64,000 nt of DNA. Origin: Mycoplasmopsis californica (GTDB lineage Bacteria; Bacillota_I; Bacilli_A; Mycoplasmatales; Metamycoplasmataceae). The notes below the pieces were generated by a model. It made no database searches. It worked only from the letters and a program-made list of their open reading frames with translations, and was not told the origin of the DNA. The position numbers and the translations under genes are program-made. How positions within the stretch are numbered: the first letter of the stretch is position 1; the number at the start of each line of letters is the position of its first letter. Shown here piece by piece: positions 53,390 to 64,000 of this stretch. The stretch covers positions 62,001 to 126,000 of the forward strand of contig NZ_CP007521.1 in NCBI RefSeq assembly GCF_000695835.1. The letters run 5' to 3'.

Positions 53390-55195
53390 TTAAATAAACT
53401 GTGATTTGTATAATTCGGCGTAGCGCCCGTTTAATTCTAATAAATCATGATGAGTTCCGCGCTCAACTATTTGTCCATCTTCGACAAATAGGATTAAATC
53501 AGCATTTTTAATTGTGCTTAAGCGATGTGCGATGACAAAACTAGTTTTATCTTTCATGATGGTATTTGCGAGTGCGTCTTGAATAATTTTTTCAGTATTT
53601 GTGTCGATGTTAGAAGTTGCTTCATCAAGGGTTAAAATACGTTTATTTCCAACGATTGCTCGCGCTATTGATAAAAGTTGCTTTTCTCCCTTTGACAACA
53701 AGTTGTCGCTATTTTCTAATTCAGTTTGGTATCCTTTTTCTAAACGTAAGATAGCATCGTGAGTTGACACAAGTTTGGCCGCTTTATGTATATGTTCTTC
53801 TGTGGCGTTTTCATTACCCATTTTAATATTGTTAAAAACATTAGTTTTAAACATAAATGAATCTTGTAAAACGGTGGCCATTGTATTGTTTAAAGATTCT
53901 TTGGTGATATTTTTTAACTCGTGGCCATCAATGGTGACAGATCCTTTTTCATAGTCGTAGAATTTACCTAAAAGATTAATAACTGTTGTTTTACCTGCAC
54001 CTGTTGGACCTACAAGCGCGATTGTTTGTCCGGGTAATGCTTCAAATGATGCGTTTTTTAAGTGTCACTTATCTTTATTTTTATCATATCTAAATCAAAC
54101 ATTTTCGAATTTAATATGACCTTTAATGTCTTGAGGTAAGGTAATTGTCTCGTGTGATAAATCAGGTTCAACTAAGTCAGCAATTTTTTGAATTCTAACG
54201 CTTGAAATAACGCCGTTTTGCGCCCCAAAGACTGTCATTATCACTGCTTGTAAAGCATTTGCCATATTGTGTACAAAACCAATAAATGTAAGGATAAATC
54301 CAAAATCTGGGCCAATTGACAATACACCTCAAAGCGGTAAGTTATATTGCTTAAATAACACTGTTGAAGCGGCCACAACTAAAATAATTATGTTAGTTGA
54401 CATTAAAAATCAAGGAATAAACATTTGGGTATATAAATCAGCAACAAATGCGTGTTTATAAATATTATGAGCAATTGTTTTGAACTTTTGTGTCGATTCT
54501 TTTTGACGGCCAAATGTTTTTGTGATTTTCATATTCTTGACACCTTCTTCAACAAAGGCGTTTAGTTCGCCAAAATCATCTCAAACCTTAACCACGTGAG
54601 GTCTAGCTCGCTTAATCATTATCAATCCCACTGAGAATAACAAAGCAGTCACAACTAGGGTTATAAGAGTGATATTAACGCTATAAAGCAACATAAATAC
54701 TAATGTAATTGCAACATGCATTGCGTTTGATACAGCTTGCGTAAGAATTTGACTTAAGGACATTGAAACGTTGTTAACATCATTGATTAAGGTTGAAATT
54801 AACTCGCCTGTTTGTTGTGAATCGTGATAAGAAACAGGCATATATAATAACTTTTTCATCGCTTTTTGGCGTAAATTAACAGCAGCTGAATAAGAAAGGA
54901 TTAAATAAATGCGAAATTCCAGAATTCTAAAAATAGCATATATTAAAAAGGCAAAAATCATTAAACCAGTTAGAGTGAAAAAATAGGGGTCATTAAATTT
55001 TTCTGGATTTTTAAATATATCATTGGTAAATGTTTTGGAAGCAATTAATCCCCCCATGACAACTCCGGCAATATAAGCAGCTGAGTTTATGAATGAAGTG
55101 AAAAATCCAAAAAATAATCATCAAATAGGCTTGTTAGAATATTTTGTAACAAGCCTAATGATTTTAAAGGTTGAACCAACTTTATTTGTTTTCAT
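53390..55195 (-). CDS. ABC exporter half-transporter, subunit with canonical Walker B
   Basis: A 601-residue type IV ABC exporter subunit: six membrane helices (about residues 20-320) and a C-terminal ATPase. The Walker A segment (GPTGAGKTT) is intact. The signature reads LLSKGEKQLLSIARA instead of LSGGQ, and Walker B is RILTLDEATSNID with the catalytic Glu. The H-loop is FVIAHRLST. Its partner gene lies 11 nt upstream and has the complementary defect, so the two form a heterodimer with one active and one degenerate ATP site, as in LmrCD/BmrCD-type multidrug exporters. RBS AGAGGAG. The substrate is unknown. Confidence 0.9.
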
Positions 55196-55206
55196 TTTAC
55201 TCCTCT

Positions 55207-57000
55207 CTAATACTCTAGCTGCGAGCGATATATTTGTTTATAAAATGGACATTTTTCAATTAATTCTGAGTGTTTTCCAGTAGAAACTACTCTACCATTT
55301 TCCATGACTGCTATTTGATCGCAACTTCTTAGTGCTCCAATTTTTTGCGATATTAGAATTGTGGTGCATTGATAGTTTTGATTAATATTTTGAATTACTT
55401 TGCGAGTAGTGATATTGTCAAGAGCTGATGTAGAATCATCTAAAATCAGTATTTTTGGTTTTCTCAATAAGGTTCTAGCAATGCTTAAACGTTGCTTTTG
55501 CCCTCCTGAAAGGTTGGTTGCACCTTGTGTGATCGGGTGGTCCAGTCCATCATCGAATTTATTTACAAATTCATATGCACAAGCATTTTTTAGTGCAATT
55601 TCAATTTCTTCGTCAGTGGCATTCGGTTTAGCTCAAAGCATATTTGAACGAATTGTTCCGGCAAACAACATTGAATCTTGATACACAATTCCGACAGTTT
55701 TTAAAAGGTCTTCTGTATTAATTTGATTTACTTCTTTATCACCAATTTTAATTGAACCTTCATCATAAACGTAATTATTTAAAAGTAGTGAGACTAGTGT
55801 GGATTTACCTGCGGCAAATAAACCGATAATACCTAACGAAGATTGGAAAGGGACATCTAAATTAACGTTTGTAAGTGAATAGTGAGGATTATCTTTATAG
55901 TATCTAAAATTTAGATTTCTAATTTTAATATCTAATTTGTTGTTATTTTGCTCTGTTTTCAATTCTAACCCGTTTTTGACGAATAATTTATCTTCCTGTG
56001 CTTCTAAAATTTCAAGCAATCTTTTTGCTGAAACTTTTGCTGCAAATGCAAATCGAATAAACATGGTAACAAGCATAATACCAAAAGCAATAATTCATAA
56101 ATATTCAATAAAAATGTTCATTTCAACTACTGTTTGATCAGTCGCAACGCCTGAAACAACTTGTTTACGAACGAATGCATAAATGCCAATTACAATAAAA
56201 TTGTTTATCAAAAAGAAAATAGGGTACAAAAGGGAAATAATGGTGTTAAATTTAACACTCAATTTATATCATAGTTTATTCGTGCTTGTAAAGCGTTGAT
56301 TTCTAAGTTTTTCAAGATTAAAAATCTTAATAGTTCTTGTACCCTTGATATTTTCATCAATTTCTTTGGTAACAGCTTCTACTTGACGTTGCGATTTAGC
56401 AATAATTGGACTAATAACCTTCCCAACAATTAACATTATTGCAATCATAATTGGAATAACCAGAACAACAATTCAAGCAAGCTTTGGATTTACAAAAAAA
56501 GCTATTGTTGCACCACCGAGAATCATGATAAATCCTTTAATCATCATTCTTAGCCCGGCAACTAAAAAATCTCAAAAAACGGCAACGTCGTTAGAAATTC
56601 TTGTCATGATAGATTCAGGTTTTAAATCTGAAATATTTTTTAAACTTAACTTGTTAATTTTTTCAAATAATTTAACACGGTAAAAATAGGAAGCGTTTTC
56701 AGCTGCTCAAACAAATATTCATGTGAATGTGAATGTCATAGCGCCAGTTAATAATGTTTGAATAGCTATTATTGTAATTAATAAATTACGTAAATATCCC
56801 GCTTCAGCATCTTTAATAATAGTTCAGCCTTTAAACAGTTCAATATTGTGTGTTTTTTCGTTCGAAAACAGTAATTTTATGAATTGCGACACAAAATTAG
56901 GCATTAATAAGCCAACTAACACTGTTAAAAGTGCTAAAAATGAACCACCAACAAAGGTTGCTTTTATATGTCTTGGTAAAATTTTAAATAACTTAAACAT
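55207..57000 (-). CDS. ABC exporter half-transporter, subunit with degenerate Walker B
   Basis: A 597-residue exporter subunit with a transmembrane domain (six helices) and an ATPase domain. Walker A is GLFAAGKST, the Q-loop VYQDSMLF follows, and the signature NLSGGQKQRLSIAR is perfect. Walker B is ILILDDSTSALD, with Asp replacing the catalytic Glu, as in the degenerate-site subunits of heterodimeric exporters. The switch residue position reads LISQKIGAL, so the H-loop His is also replaced. I chose the ATG at 57000 because AAAGGAG lies just before it; a TTG five codons earlier is possible. Many Trp are TGA. It is the first gene of a two-gene operon. Confidence 0.9.
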
Positions 57001-57050
57001 AAACTCCTTTCTCAATAAATTATCAGTATATTTTCAGTCTTTAGACTGAT

Positions 57051-58877
57051 TTATTTAACTTTAAATATTTTTTTGCCTAGTCTAATATACTCATTAACAA
57101 GTTCTTCAAAGTAGCTAAAACCAACCTTGTAAAATTTTTCGCTTTTTAAATCAACGCCCACTGTCGCAAGAGTATCTAATGGTCAATTTTTATCGCCTGC
57201 CGATAAGAAATTATTAATATATTTATTTAAGAAGTCTTTTCCTTCTTTTTTGTATTGGGCATAAAAGTAATTTCCTACTAATTGCCCGATTGCATACTTG
57301 TAAACGTAGAATCCGTAATAAAAGTGTGGTACATATACCGAAGCAATTTGTTTATCTTGCTCAAATTTCAGTTTTTTAGTCGAGTACCGCTGAGCGTTAT
57401 TGTGATATATTTTGGCAATAGCTTCATAGCTAGGGCCGACTTCGCCTTTATCGATTGCGTTGTATAAATCATATTCGTAATTAGCTCATAAGGTTTGTCT
57501 ATAAACAGTGCCAATAAAGCCGTCGATCATTGAGCTGATTATTTTAAATTTAAGTCTGTCACTTTTTGAATTTTTTAATAGATAGTCATACAAAATTAAT
57601 TCATTGAAAATTGAAGCAATTTCAGCTAAAAAGATTGGATATGACGCATTAAAGTACTGATTGTTCTTGTCGCTGAAATATGAATGCAATGAATGACCTA
57701 ATTCATGTGCCAGTGTCTCAACTGAACTTAAATCCCCGTCAAAGTTCATTAGAATTAATTTTTTATCGACACCATAACTAGAACCAATTGAATATGCTCC
57801 TGACACTTTATTATCAATTGTCATATAATCAACTCAATTTTCATTCAATGCTTTATGTACTATTTCTGAATATTCAGGACCAAAAGCCTGTAACGCTTCA
57901 TAGACAACCTTTTTCATCTCCTCGACAGTATATGTTGATTTAACATTTACCAATTCTCGAGCATAATCATATTTTGGTCTGTATTTTTCTTTAAATTTCG
58001 CTTCATAAAATTTCTTAAATCAACGTGCTTTTTTTGCGATTGTGTGTTTCAAACTTGATACACGATTAAATAGCGATTGTAGCAAATCTGAATCTATTCT
58101 GTCAGAGTATGTTAGCATTTCAACAGTTGAATTGTACTTGCGGATGCGAGCAGACACACTTAATGAATTAAAGTGTTGGAATAGCAAGTTTGCTAGAGAT
58201 GATTTGTGTTTTAAATAAGCTTTTTCGTAATTAATAGCAGTATTTTTACGCAAAACAGCATCATTTGACTTTAAAAATTTAATTTTAAGAGCCGGTGATA
58301 ATTTATGTTTTTTACCTTTTGAATCTAAAGGGTAACCATAATCTAATTCAGCATCGGTTAGTAAATCAAAAATATTTTCAAAGTCAGGATTTGCTTGTGC
58401 TTGCTTGACGATGTATTCTTCAACATTGTCTTCTAACTTATGTTCATAATCATCAATCAAAGCTTGTAGGTTGCGTTTATGTGGAGCTAATCGTGGATCG
58501 TCTAGCCAAGATTTAATTTTTTCTACATGTTTAAAAAAGCGTACATTTTCCGAACCTAATTGCTCAGAAATTTTTTGATTTAGCAACTCTCATTTATTAT
58601 TCAATTCAATAAAAGTTGAATTAGTCAATTCACGATTATAAGAATTGGAAATATAATTGCTTAAGCGATTTGTTAAAATACCATATTCACTCATATAATC
58701 AATATACTCAAGGTATTTTTCAATTGAGTTGTATTTTGTATCTTTATTATCAATTATGTACTGAGATTTTGTTTCAAATTCAGCAAACAATTCTTCTATT
58801 GTTTTGCCCTGTAATAAAAAATCAACATCAAATAAATATTGTTTTTCGACATCTTTGACATTTTTGTATTGTTTCAT
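57051..58877 (-). CDS. pepF: Oligoendopeptidase F
   Basis: A 608-residue M3B metallopeptidase that cleaves oligopeptides (about 7-17 residues) in the cytosol. The zinc motif HELGHSLHS is near residue 390, with the following Glu-containing helix ([11 protein letters not shown]). The N-terminal helical domain is complete. Trp codons are TGA. RBS GGAGG (in TTTTGGAGGTATAA). Together with pepA it suggests peptide-based amino-acid supply. It is separated from the exporter operon by a small hairpin near 57034-57050. Confidence 0.96.
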
Positions 58878-59096
58878 TTATACCTCCAAAACTTGGTAAT
58901 AATTTATATATTATATCAAAATTTAAATTTAAGTTGTGATGCTTATAAGTACTTGTTTATAGTCTTATTTGAGAAAAAACGTGTTTTTACTGAAAAACAC
59001 TGATAAAAAACATTTTTTTCTTCTTAAAAATAAAACAAAAAATATATTTAAAAAATTCATTCAAAAAATAGCAAGTGTTTTATAATATGTCCAATT

Positions 59097-59228
59097 ATGA
59101 AAGACCCGAAAAAACTACGTGTAAAAGCAATACTAGAGTTTTGATCAAGTGAATATTGTAATTCACTTAGTTTTTTCATTGCTGAATACTTCGAAGATAA
59201 ATTTGATTACGCTTCCGTTAAGTGCTAG
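59097..59228 (+). CDS. Short upstream ORF (43 residues) in the potABCD leader
   Basis: ATG to TAG, 44 codons, with one Trp as TGA (ILEFWSSEYC). A perfect TATAAT at 59081-59086 lies 10 nt before the ATG, so the message would be almost leaderless. No other promoter is seen before potA, so the ORF appears to lie in the potA 5' leader. It has a basic N-terminus (MKDPKKLRVKA) and an aromatic, acidic C-terminus. Either a small protein or a leader peptide is possible. A hairpin at 59225-59254 begins at its stop codon. Its function is unknown. Confidence 0.45.
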
Positions 59229-59254
59229 TTGATCATAAAAATTAAATCAACTAG
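59225..59254 (+). promoter_or_regulatory. Hairpin between the short upstream ORF and potA
   Basis: A perfect 9-bp stem (CTAGTTGAT/ATCAACTAG) that includes the upstream ORF stop codon. It is not followed by a T run, so it is not an ordinary terminator. A similar element CTAGAGTTTTGAT lies earlier inside the ORF (59132-59144) and could compete for the right arm. Confidence 0.45.
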
Positions 59255-59286
59255 TATTCAAACAACAAGCAATCACAGGAGAAATT

Positions 59287-60663
59287 ATGGGAAAAACACA
59301 AAACATGCGAAATGTTGTTGAATTAAAAGAAGTTGTAAAAGAATTTGATGACAAAGTAGTACTTGAAAATATTAATTTAGAAATTAAAAAAGGCGAATTT
59401 GTGTCTCTATTAGGTCCTTCTGGATCTGGTAAGACAACTATTTTACGTCTTATAGCTGGTTTTGAACGTGCGACACGTGGAGAAATTAAATTTATGGGTC
59501 GTGACATTAAAGATTTACCCCCACACAAGCGTGATGTATCAACTATTTTCCAAGATTATGCCTTATTTAGCCACTTAAATGTGTCGGGAAATATTAAATA
59601 TGGCTTATCTTTAAAAAGAGTACCGAAGGAAAATATAAATCCTAAACACGTCGCTCGTTTAGAAGCTTTGAAAAAGGTTTGGACTAAGGAAGCGAAAGCA
59701 GAAATGGCTAAACTAGATAAGCTACAAGAACAGTATGAAAATGAGATGGAGAAATTAAAACCTAACTCATTGCAGTACAAAAGAAGACAAAAATGATTGG
59801 ATAAGTCTGATTTTGTTTATTCATGATGAGAAAACTATGTTGCTTCAAAAACAGAAAATTTTGAGAAAAAATATTTAACTCGTCGTATGACAAAAGATGA
59901 AATGAATGCTGAGGTAGCTAAAATTGTTGAATTAGTTGGCTTAAGCGGTTCTGAAAATAAAGCAATTTCAGAGTTATCTGGTGGTATGAAGCAACGTGTT
60001 GCATTGGCACGTTCACTAGTTATTGAGCCTACAATTTTACTTTTGGATGAACCATTGAGTGCATTAGATGCCAAAATTAGAGTAAAAATGCAACAATTAC
60101 TAAGAAATCTTCAACAAAGATTGGGTATTACATTCATTTTTGTTACACATGATCAAGATGAGGCGCTAGAATTATCAGACCGTGTAGCAGTTATGCGTGA
60201 TGGTGTTATTGAACAATATGACACACCAAAACAAATATATGACTACCCAGTTAATAAATGAGTTGCGTCATTTGTTGGCGATTCTAATATTTATAACGCA
60301 ATCTTCAACGAAGACGCCACAGTTACATTCTTAGGAAAAACATTTAAAACAGTACATGAAGAAGATGAATTTAAATCTGGTACTGAGGTTGATGTTCTAA
60401 TTAGACCTGAGGATATTGATATTATGTATGCTGATGAAACTAAGAAAAAAACAGGTTTGATTGGGCGTATTGCTGAAATGAGTTATCGCGGAAGCTACTA
60501 CTACCTAAAAGTAGATTTGGGGGCAGATAATTCAATTTACGTTGAAACTGCTAAAAAGTTTGAAATTGGGGAAAAAGTTGCAATTTCGTGAACTATTGAC
60601 TCAATCCACATTATGGAAAAAGATGCTAAGTGAGATTACTTGACTGATGAATTCAAAAATTAA
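59287..60663 (+). CDS. potA: Spermidine/putrescine ABC transporter ATPase
   Basis: A 458-residue ATPase for polyamine import. Walker [10 protein letters not shown] (about 43-51), Q-loop [11 protein letters not shown], signature [15 protein letters not shown] and Walker [13 protein letters not shown] are canonical. H-loop VTHDQDEAL and a C-terminal TOBE-like domain follow. A charged coiled-coil insertion of about 90 residues ([15 protein letters not shown] and beyond) lies between the Q-loop region and the signature; such insertions are known in mycoplasma PotA. RBS CAGGAG. It heads potABCD, and its end overlaps potB by 17 nt. Confidence 0.95.
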
Positions 60664-61486
60664 GAGTAAATTAGCTCTAAATAAACGTTTAATTTTACTT
60701 TTACCATATGTGTTAATTGCAATCTTTTTGATCATTTTACCAATGATTTTGATTGTAATTCAAGCTTTTACAAAATATGACAATTTTGATAACGCGCAAA
60801 TTATCAAAGAACGTAATACCTGAGTAATTATTGGGCGTAGCTTAAAAATTGGTGTAATTTCAGCCATTTTGTGTTTGATAATTGGTTTTCCGTACGCTTA
60901 TTTAACAGCAACGGCAAAAAGCAAGGTTCTACCAATTTATGCAATAAGTTTAATTTTGTCGCCAATGATCATTTTCACGATTGCTAAAATTTACGCAATT
61001 AGAGGCTTCTTCTTGAGTATTTTTGACGAAGATGCTCTAAATGCTGAGTGGTTTATGATTTTAGCCTTGACATATTTAAACTTGCCGTACATGGTTATGC
61101 CACTTTATTCAGTCTTTCGAGATATGCCAAAAAACATTATTGAAGCTAGCTCGGATTTAGGCTATAACAGAATTCGTACACTATTTAGAGTTGTTATTCC
61201 TTACAGTTTTAAGGCAATTTTATCTGGATTTAGTTTAATTTTTCTGGCATCAGCAACTACATTTGTTATTAGTGATAAATTATTGCCAAACCCAGCACAA
61301 TTGCAAACGGTAGGTTCGCTAATTAACCAATACTCTGATGCATCAAATGTCTATGAATTATCTGCTGGATCAACATTAGTTTTAGTAGTGAGTGCCATTT
61401 TTATAGGTAGCTATCTAGCAATTAACTATGTACCAAAATTGATAATTAAACTGGTTGCTAAAGGAGGTAAACGTGTCAAAGTTTAA
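60647..61486 (+). CDS. potB: Spermidine/putrescine ABC transporter permease PotB
   Basis: A 279-residue permease with about six membrane segments. The ATG at 60647 lies inside the end of potA, which fixes coupling. The cytoplasmic ATPase-contact (EAA) loop reads NIIEASSDLGYNRIRTLFRVVIP, the family form of EAA...G....F..I.LP. The Trp in NTWVIIG is a TGA codon. It pairs with PotC to form the membrane channel. The stop overlaps potC by 14 nt. Confidence 0.94.
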
Positions 61487-62303
61487 AGAGTTCTTACGTC
61501 ATAGCTATATTTACATTATTTTGGCACTAACTTACATTCCATTGGTTTTTGCTGTAATTTTTAGCTTCAATAAACCATCTGATAAAGGTTATTTATCAAC
61601 AAAATGAAACAGTTTTGATACAAGTTCATGAACTGAATTTTTCAAAGAGGGACGTGATGTTGCCTTAATTAATTCAATTATCATTGCTTTTTGTACCTCG
61701 ATTTTAGTCATTTCAATTTCACTATTGACTGTTTTCGCTTTATGAAGACAAAAAAATAGAACTTATGAAAGAGCAACAAAAGCTGTTAATAATATTCCAG
61801 TAATCAACCCAGATAATATTACTGCAATTGGATTAGTACTTGTTTTTACTTCATTTCATTTAACTCTTTCATTTATGGATGAAGGTTTGCTTCGGGGAAT
61901 TGTCGGCCACACTGTGATGGCATTGCCTTATGGAGTTACTTTAATGTATCCACGTAGTGAAAAATTTGAACGTTCTCAATATGAAGCGAGTCAGGATTTG
62001 GGTTATTCTAAGCTTCAATCGTGATTTAAAACTTATTTAGTTTATATGATGGCGACCATTATTTTCGTTGGTTTAGTTGCGACATTTTTATCTTTTGATG
62101 ACTTTATTATTTTGAAAACTTTAACAAATACATCAACACTAGGTACTAAGTTGTATGAAGGCAACTTCAGAGGTTGGGGTTTGGTAGTAGGTTCGACAAT
62201 CTTGTTTGCAACATTAATTGGTAATGCTATTTATGTTGCAGTTAAAGTTAAAAGAGTTAAATTAAAAAATGTTTCTGCGCAGAAAGGTAAATATGAACAA
62301 TAA
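61473..62303 (+). CDS. potC: Spermidine/putrescine ABC transporter permease PotC
   Basis: A 276-residue permease, the second channel subunit. I chose the GTG at 61473, which has a perfect RBS (AAAGGAGG) 5 nt upstream, inside the end of potB. It has about six membrane segments. The EAA-type loop is QYEASQDLGYSKLQSWFKTYL. The end reads KNVSAQKGKYEQ and overlaps the potD start by 11 nt. Several Trp are TGA. Confidence 0.94.
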
Positions 62304-63852
62304 AACTAAGAAAATTTTGCGTGGAAGCAGCATTGGCTTGGCTGTGTGTGCAATTACCGGAATCACTGCTTTTTCAATTGCCTACAAAGCAAACAATCCA
62401 TTTAAACCTACATTTTATAACTATAAATCATACATGTCTGATGATGGTAAAGACGTTATGAATAAGCATTTCGACTATAAAGAATTCGAAACCCTTAATG
62501 AATTTACACGTGCTATTATGACTAATAAAGCGATGGCAGGAATTGGATCGGATTCACAAGCTGTTCAACTAATTCGCCGTGGCAAATTAAAGGAAATTGA
62601 TTATTTAAAATTATTTCAAGAAGACAATAATCGTCCGGAATGAGCTAAAAACAAAACGTATCAACAATACCGTGATAGTGCTGAATATCGTATGTTTCAA
62701 AAAAATTTATTCACTGATTTAACTTGAAAACACATGAGTGCATACGATCAAATATTAAAAACGGATTTTGATAATAAGCCGTGAGCCGACGGTCGTGAAC
62801 GTCACTTGTATGATTATTTTGTACCTTATTTTACTCAAGATATGGTTATTGGATATAACCCTGTCAAAGTTGATCCTAGCTTGCAAGATGCAGACTTAAA
62901 TACTCCTGAGGGTCGTAAGAAATTATATTTAACCGATCAAAAAATACTGAAAACACTGGGCGAAACTGGTCAAAATAAAGGTGTTAAATCAGATAAAAAA
63001 GAAGTTTTATTTAAAGACGCACTTAGCGCTTTAAAAAAACACGGTTTTAACCGTTGACAAATTACAGATGCAGTTCGTGATAATATGATTTATGGTTCTG
63101 CGTATTCACACGATAAAGACGGAAAAATAATTCCAAATACAATTTCGGGTGAAGCCGGCGATATACAAAAACAACCTGAGCTATACAAAAAATACATTGA
63201 TAATTTCGCTAATTTAATTAAAGATGGGTTGGGTTATGAGTTGACTAATCCTAATATTCAATTATTAGGTGATGGACAATTAATTTTAACTAATTTAATA
63301 ACCGACCAATCTAATGCAAATGCTTCTATTATGTATAATGGTGATGCTTCGGATGCCTATTTTTCAGATGATAATGATGTTTCAGTAGCTAATGGAACAA
63401 TTCGTTTCATAAGACCGAGATCTAATTTACTTTTAATTGATGGTCTTGTCGTTGTGAATAGTGATTTAGTGACCGAAGAACAATATGACAAGTTATATAA
63501 CACAGCTAAGGAAGCATTTTTACATGGCTTGCAGTATAAATCGTGAGATAAATTTTCAACAAAGGAAATTGAAGAATTCCCTTCATATAAAAATTTCGAT
63601 TTTGTTACATATACGCCAGCAGTTAAAGTTTTGTATGATTATGCTTTAAATAATAAATTTAGCGACTTAGATCCATATGAACAACAATACGCTAAACAAT
63701 TATATGAAATCAAGTCTGATTACTCAATAATTGATCCAATTACTGGCGAAAAAATGTTTGACTACAAAGTTGATCACACAGCTATTCAACCAACAGATCA
63801 AAAAACTCAGACAAATTTAATTACATATTGAAACCAAAAAACCAAAAAATAA
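62293..63852 (+). CDS. potD: Spermidine/putrescine-binding protein PotD-like
   Basis: A 519-residue extracellular binding protein, longer than E. coli PotD (about 350), as in other mycoplasmas. An N-terminal hydrophobic segment (about 10-30) acts as an anchor; Cys in GLAVC does not fit a lipobox well because the -1 residue is Val. Family-like segments are MAGIGSDSQAVQLIRRGKLKEIDY and YFVPYFTQDMVIGYNP. The ATG at 62293 is preferred for its RBS AAAGG; an in-frame ATG 8 codons earlier lies in potC. It is the last gene of the operon, followed by a terminator. Confidence 0.9.
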
Positions 63853-63857
63853 TTTAT

Positions 63858-63885
63858 AAGGTTCGCAATGCGAATCTTTTTTAAA
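63858..63885 (+). terminator. Terminator of potABCD
   Basis: A 10-bp stem (AAGGTTCGCA/TGCGAATCTT, one G-U pair) with a minimal loop and a T run. Confidence 0.8.
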
Positions 63886-63918
63886 TTTTATCTCTATTGT
63901 AAAATATAGATATAAATT

Positions 63919-63949
63919 AAGTTTTTCAGTATTTTTGACTGAAAAACTT
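63919..63949. repeat. Inverted repeat upstream of the last gene
   Basis: Perfect 12-bp arms (AAGTTTTTCAGT/ACTGAAAAACTT) around a 7-nt T-rich loop. A closely similar element lies at 28898-28923 upstream of rplJ. Confidence 0.6.
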
Positions 63950-63975
63950 AAAAATGTTTATAAGATTGGAAAAGA

Positions 63976-64000
63976 ATGAACAAAAAAATTAGATTATTTA
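63976..64000 (+). CDS. Start of a gene running past the window end
   Basis: ATG with an RBS (TTGGAAAAG) 5-8 nt upstream. Only MNKKIRLF is visible, which fits the start of a signal peptide but is too short to identify. Confidence 0.4.

Overview
The window is a low-GC genome segment from a wall-less bacterium of the Mycoplasma (sensu lato) group. Many conserved genes (lysS, fusA, rpsG, metG, potA-D, pepF) read through in-frame TGA, so TGA must code for Trp. Other support comes from numerous lipobox lipoproteins, 5S rRNA genes unlinked to 16S/23S, and a HinT-P60-P80 locus like that described in M. hominis. A hominis-group species is likely, but I cannot name it. All CDS coordinates below use genetic code 4.

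Layout. 1-2.1 kb: end of P80, the P60 lipoprotein and hinT. 2.1-9.2 kb: leucyl aminopeptidase, an ECF S component and two tandem S41-like lipoproteins. 9.2-20.3 kb: a candidate small RNA, an rRNA uracil methyltransferase, a HAD phosphatase, a three-gene mycoplasma-specific cluster, a frameshifted rsmG, prs, tRNA-Arg, lysS, the helicase-loader pair dnaB/dnaI, coaE, yigZ and tRNA-His. 20.6-30 kb: a pair of related membrane proteins (one frameshifted), rpoE-fba, cdsA, pyrH-frr, trmN6-metG and rplJ-rplL. 30-38.5 kb: a transglutaminase/LRR lipoprotein, an ABC-F protein, a trigger-factor relative and rpsL-rpsG-fusA.

38.5-46 kb holds three paralogous repeat-rich lipoproteins. Each has a promoter whose -35/-10 spacer is a long A/T homopolymer. 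They are interleaved with rnpB, ychF, tRNA-Trp and a small membrane protein. 46-53.3 kb is an accessory stretch: a MIP/DUF31-type serine protease lipoprotein, two 5S rRNA genes, an RsuA-type pseudouridine synthase, a HAD phosphatase and decayed lipoprotein genes. 53.4-64 kb: a heterodimeric ABC exporter, pepF and the spermidine/putrescine operon potABCD, which is preceded by a short upstream ORF and a hairpin.

The most notable points are: (i) the phase-variable lipoprotein promoters with different tract lengths (A17, A18, A19); (ii) two independent signatures of streptomycin resistance, an Arg at the ribosomal protein S12 position equivalent to E. coli Lys43 and a broken rsmG; (iii) a possible leader peptide before the polyamine transporter; (iv) an independently transcribed small RNA of unknown class; (v) a lipoprotein joining a transglutaminase core to BspA-type leucine-rich repeats; (vi) paired ABC ATPase sites in which one composite site is intact and the other degenerate.
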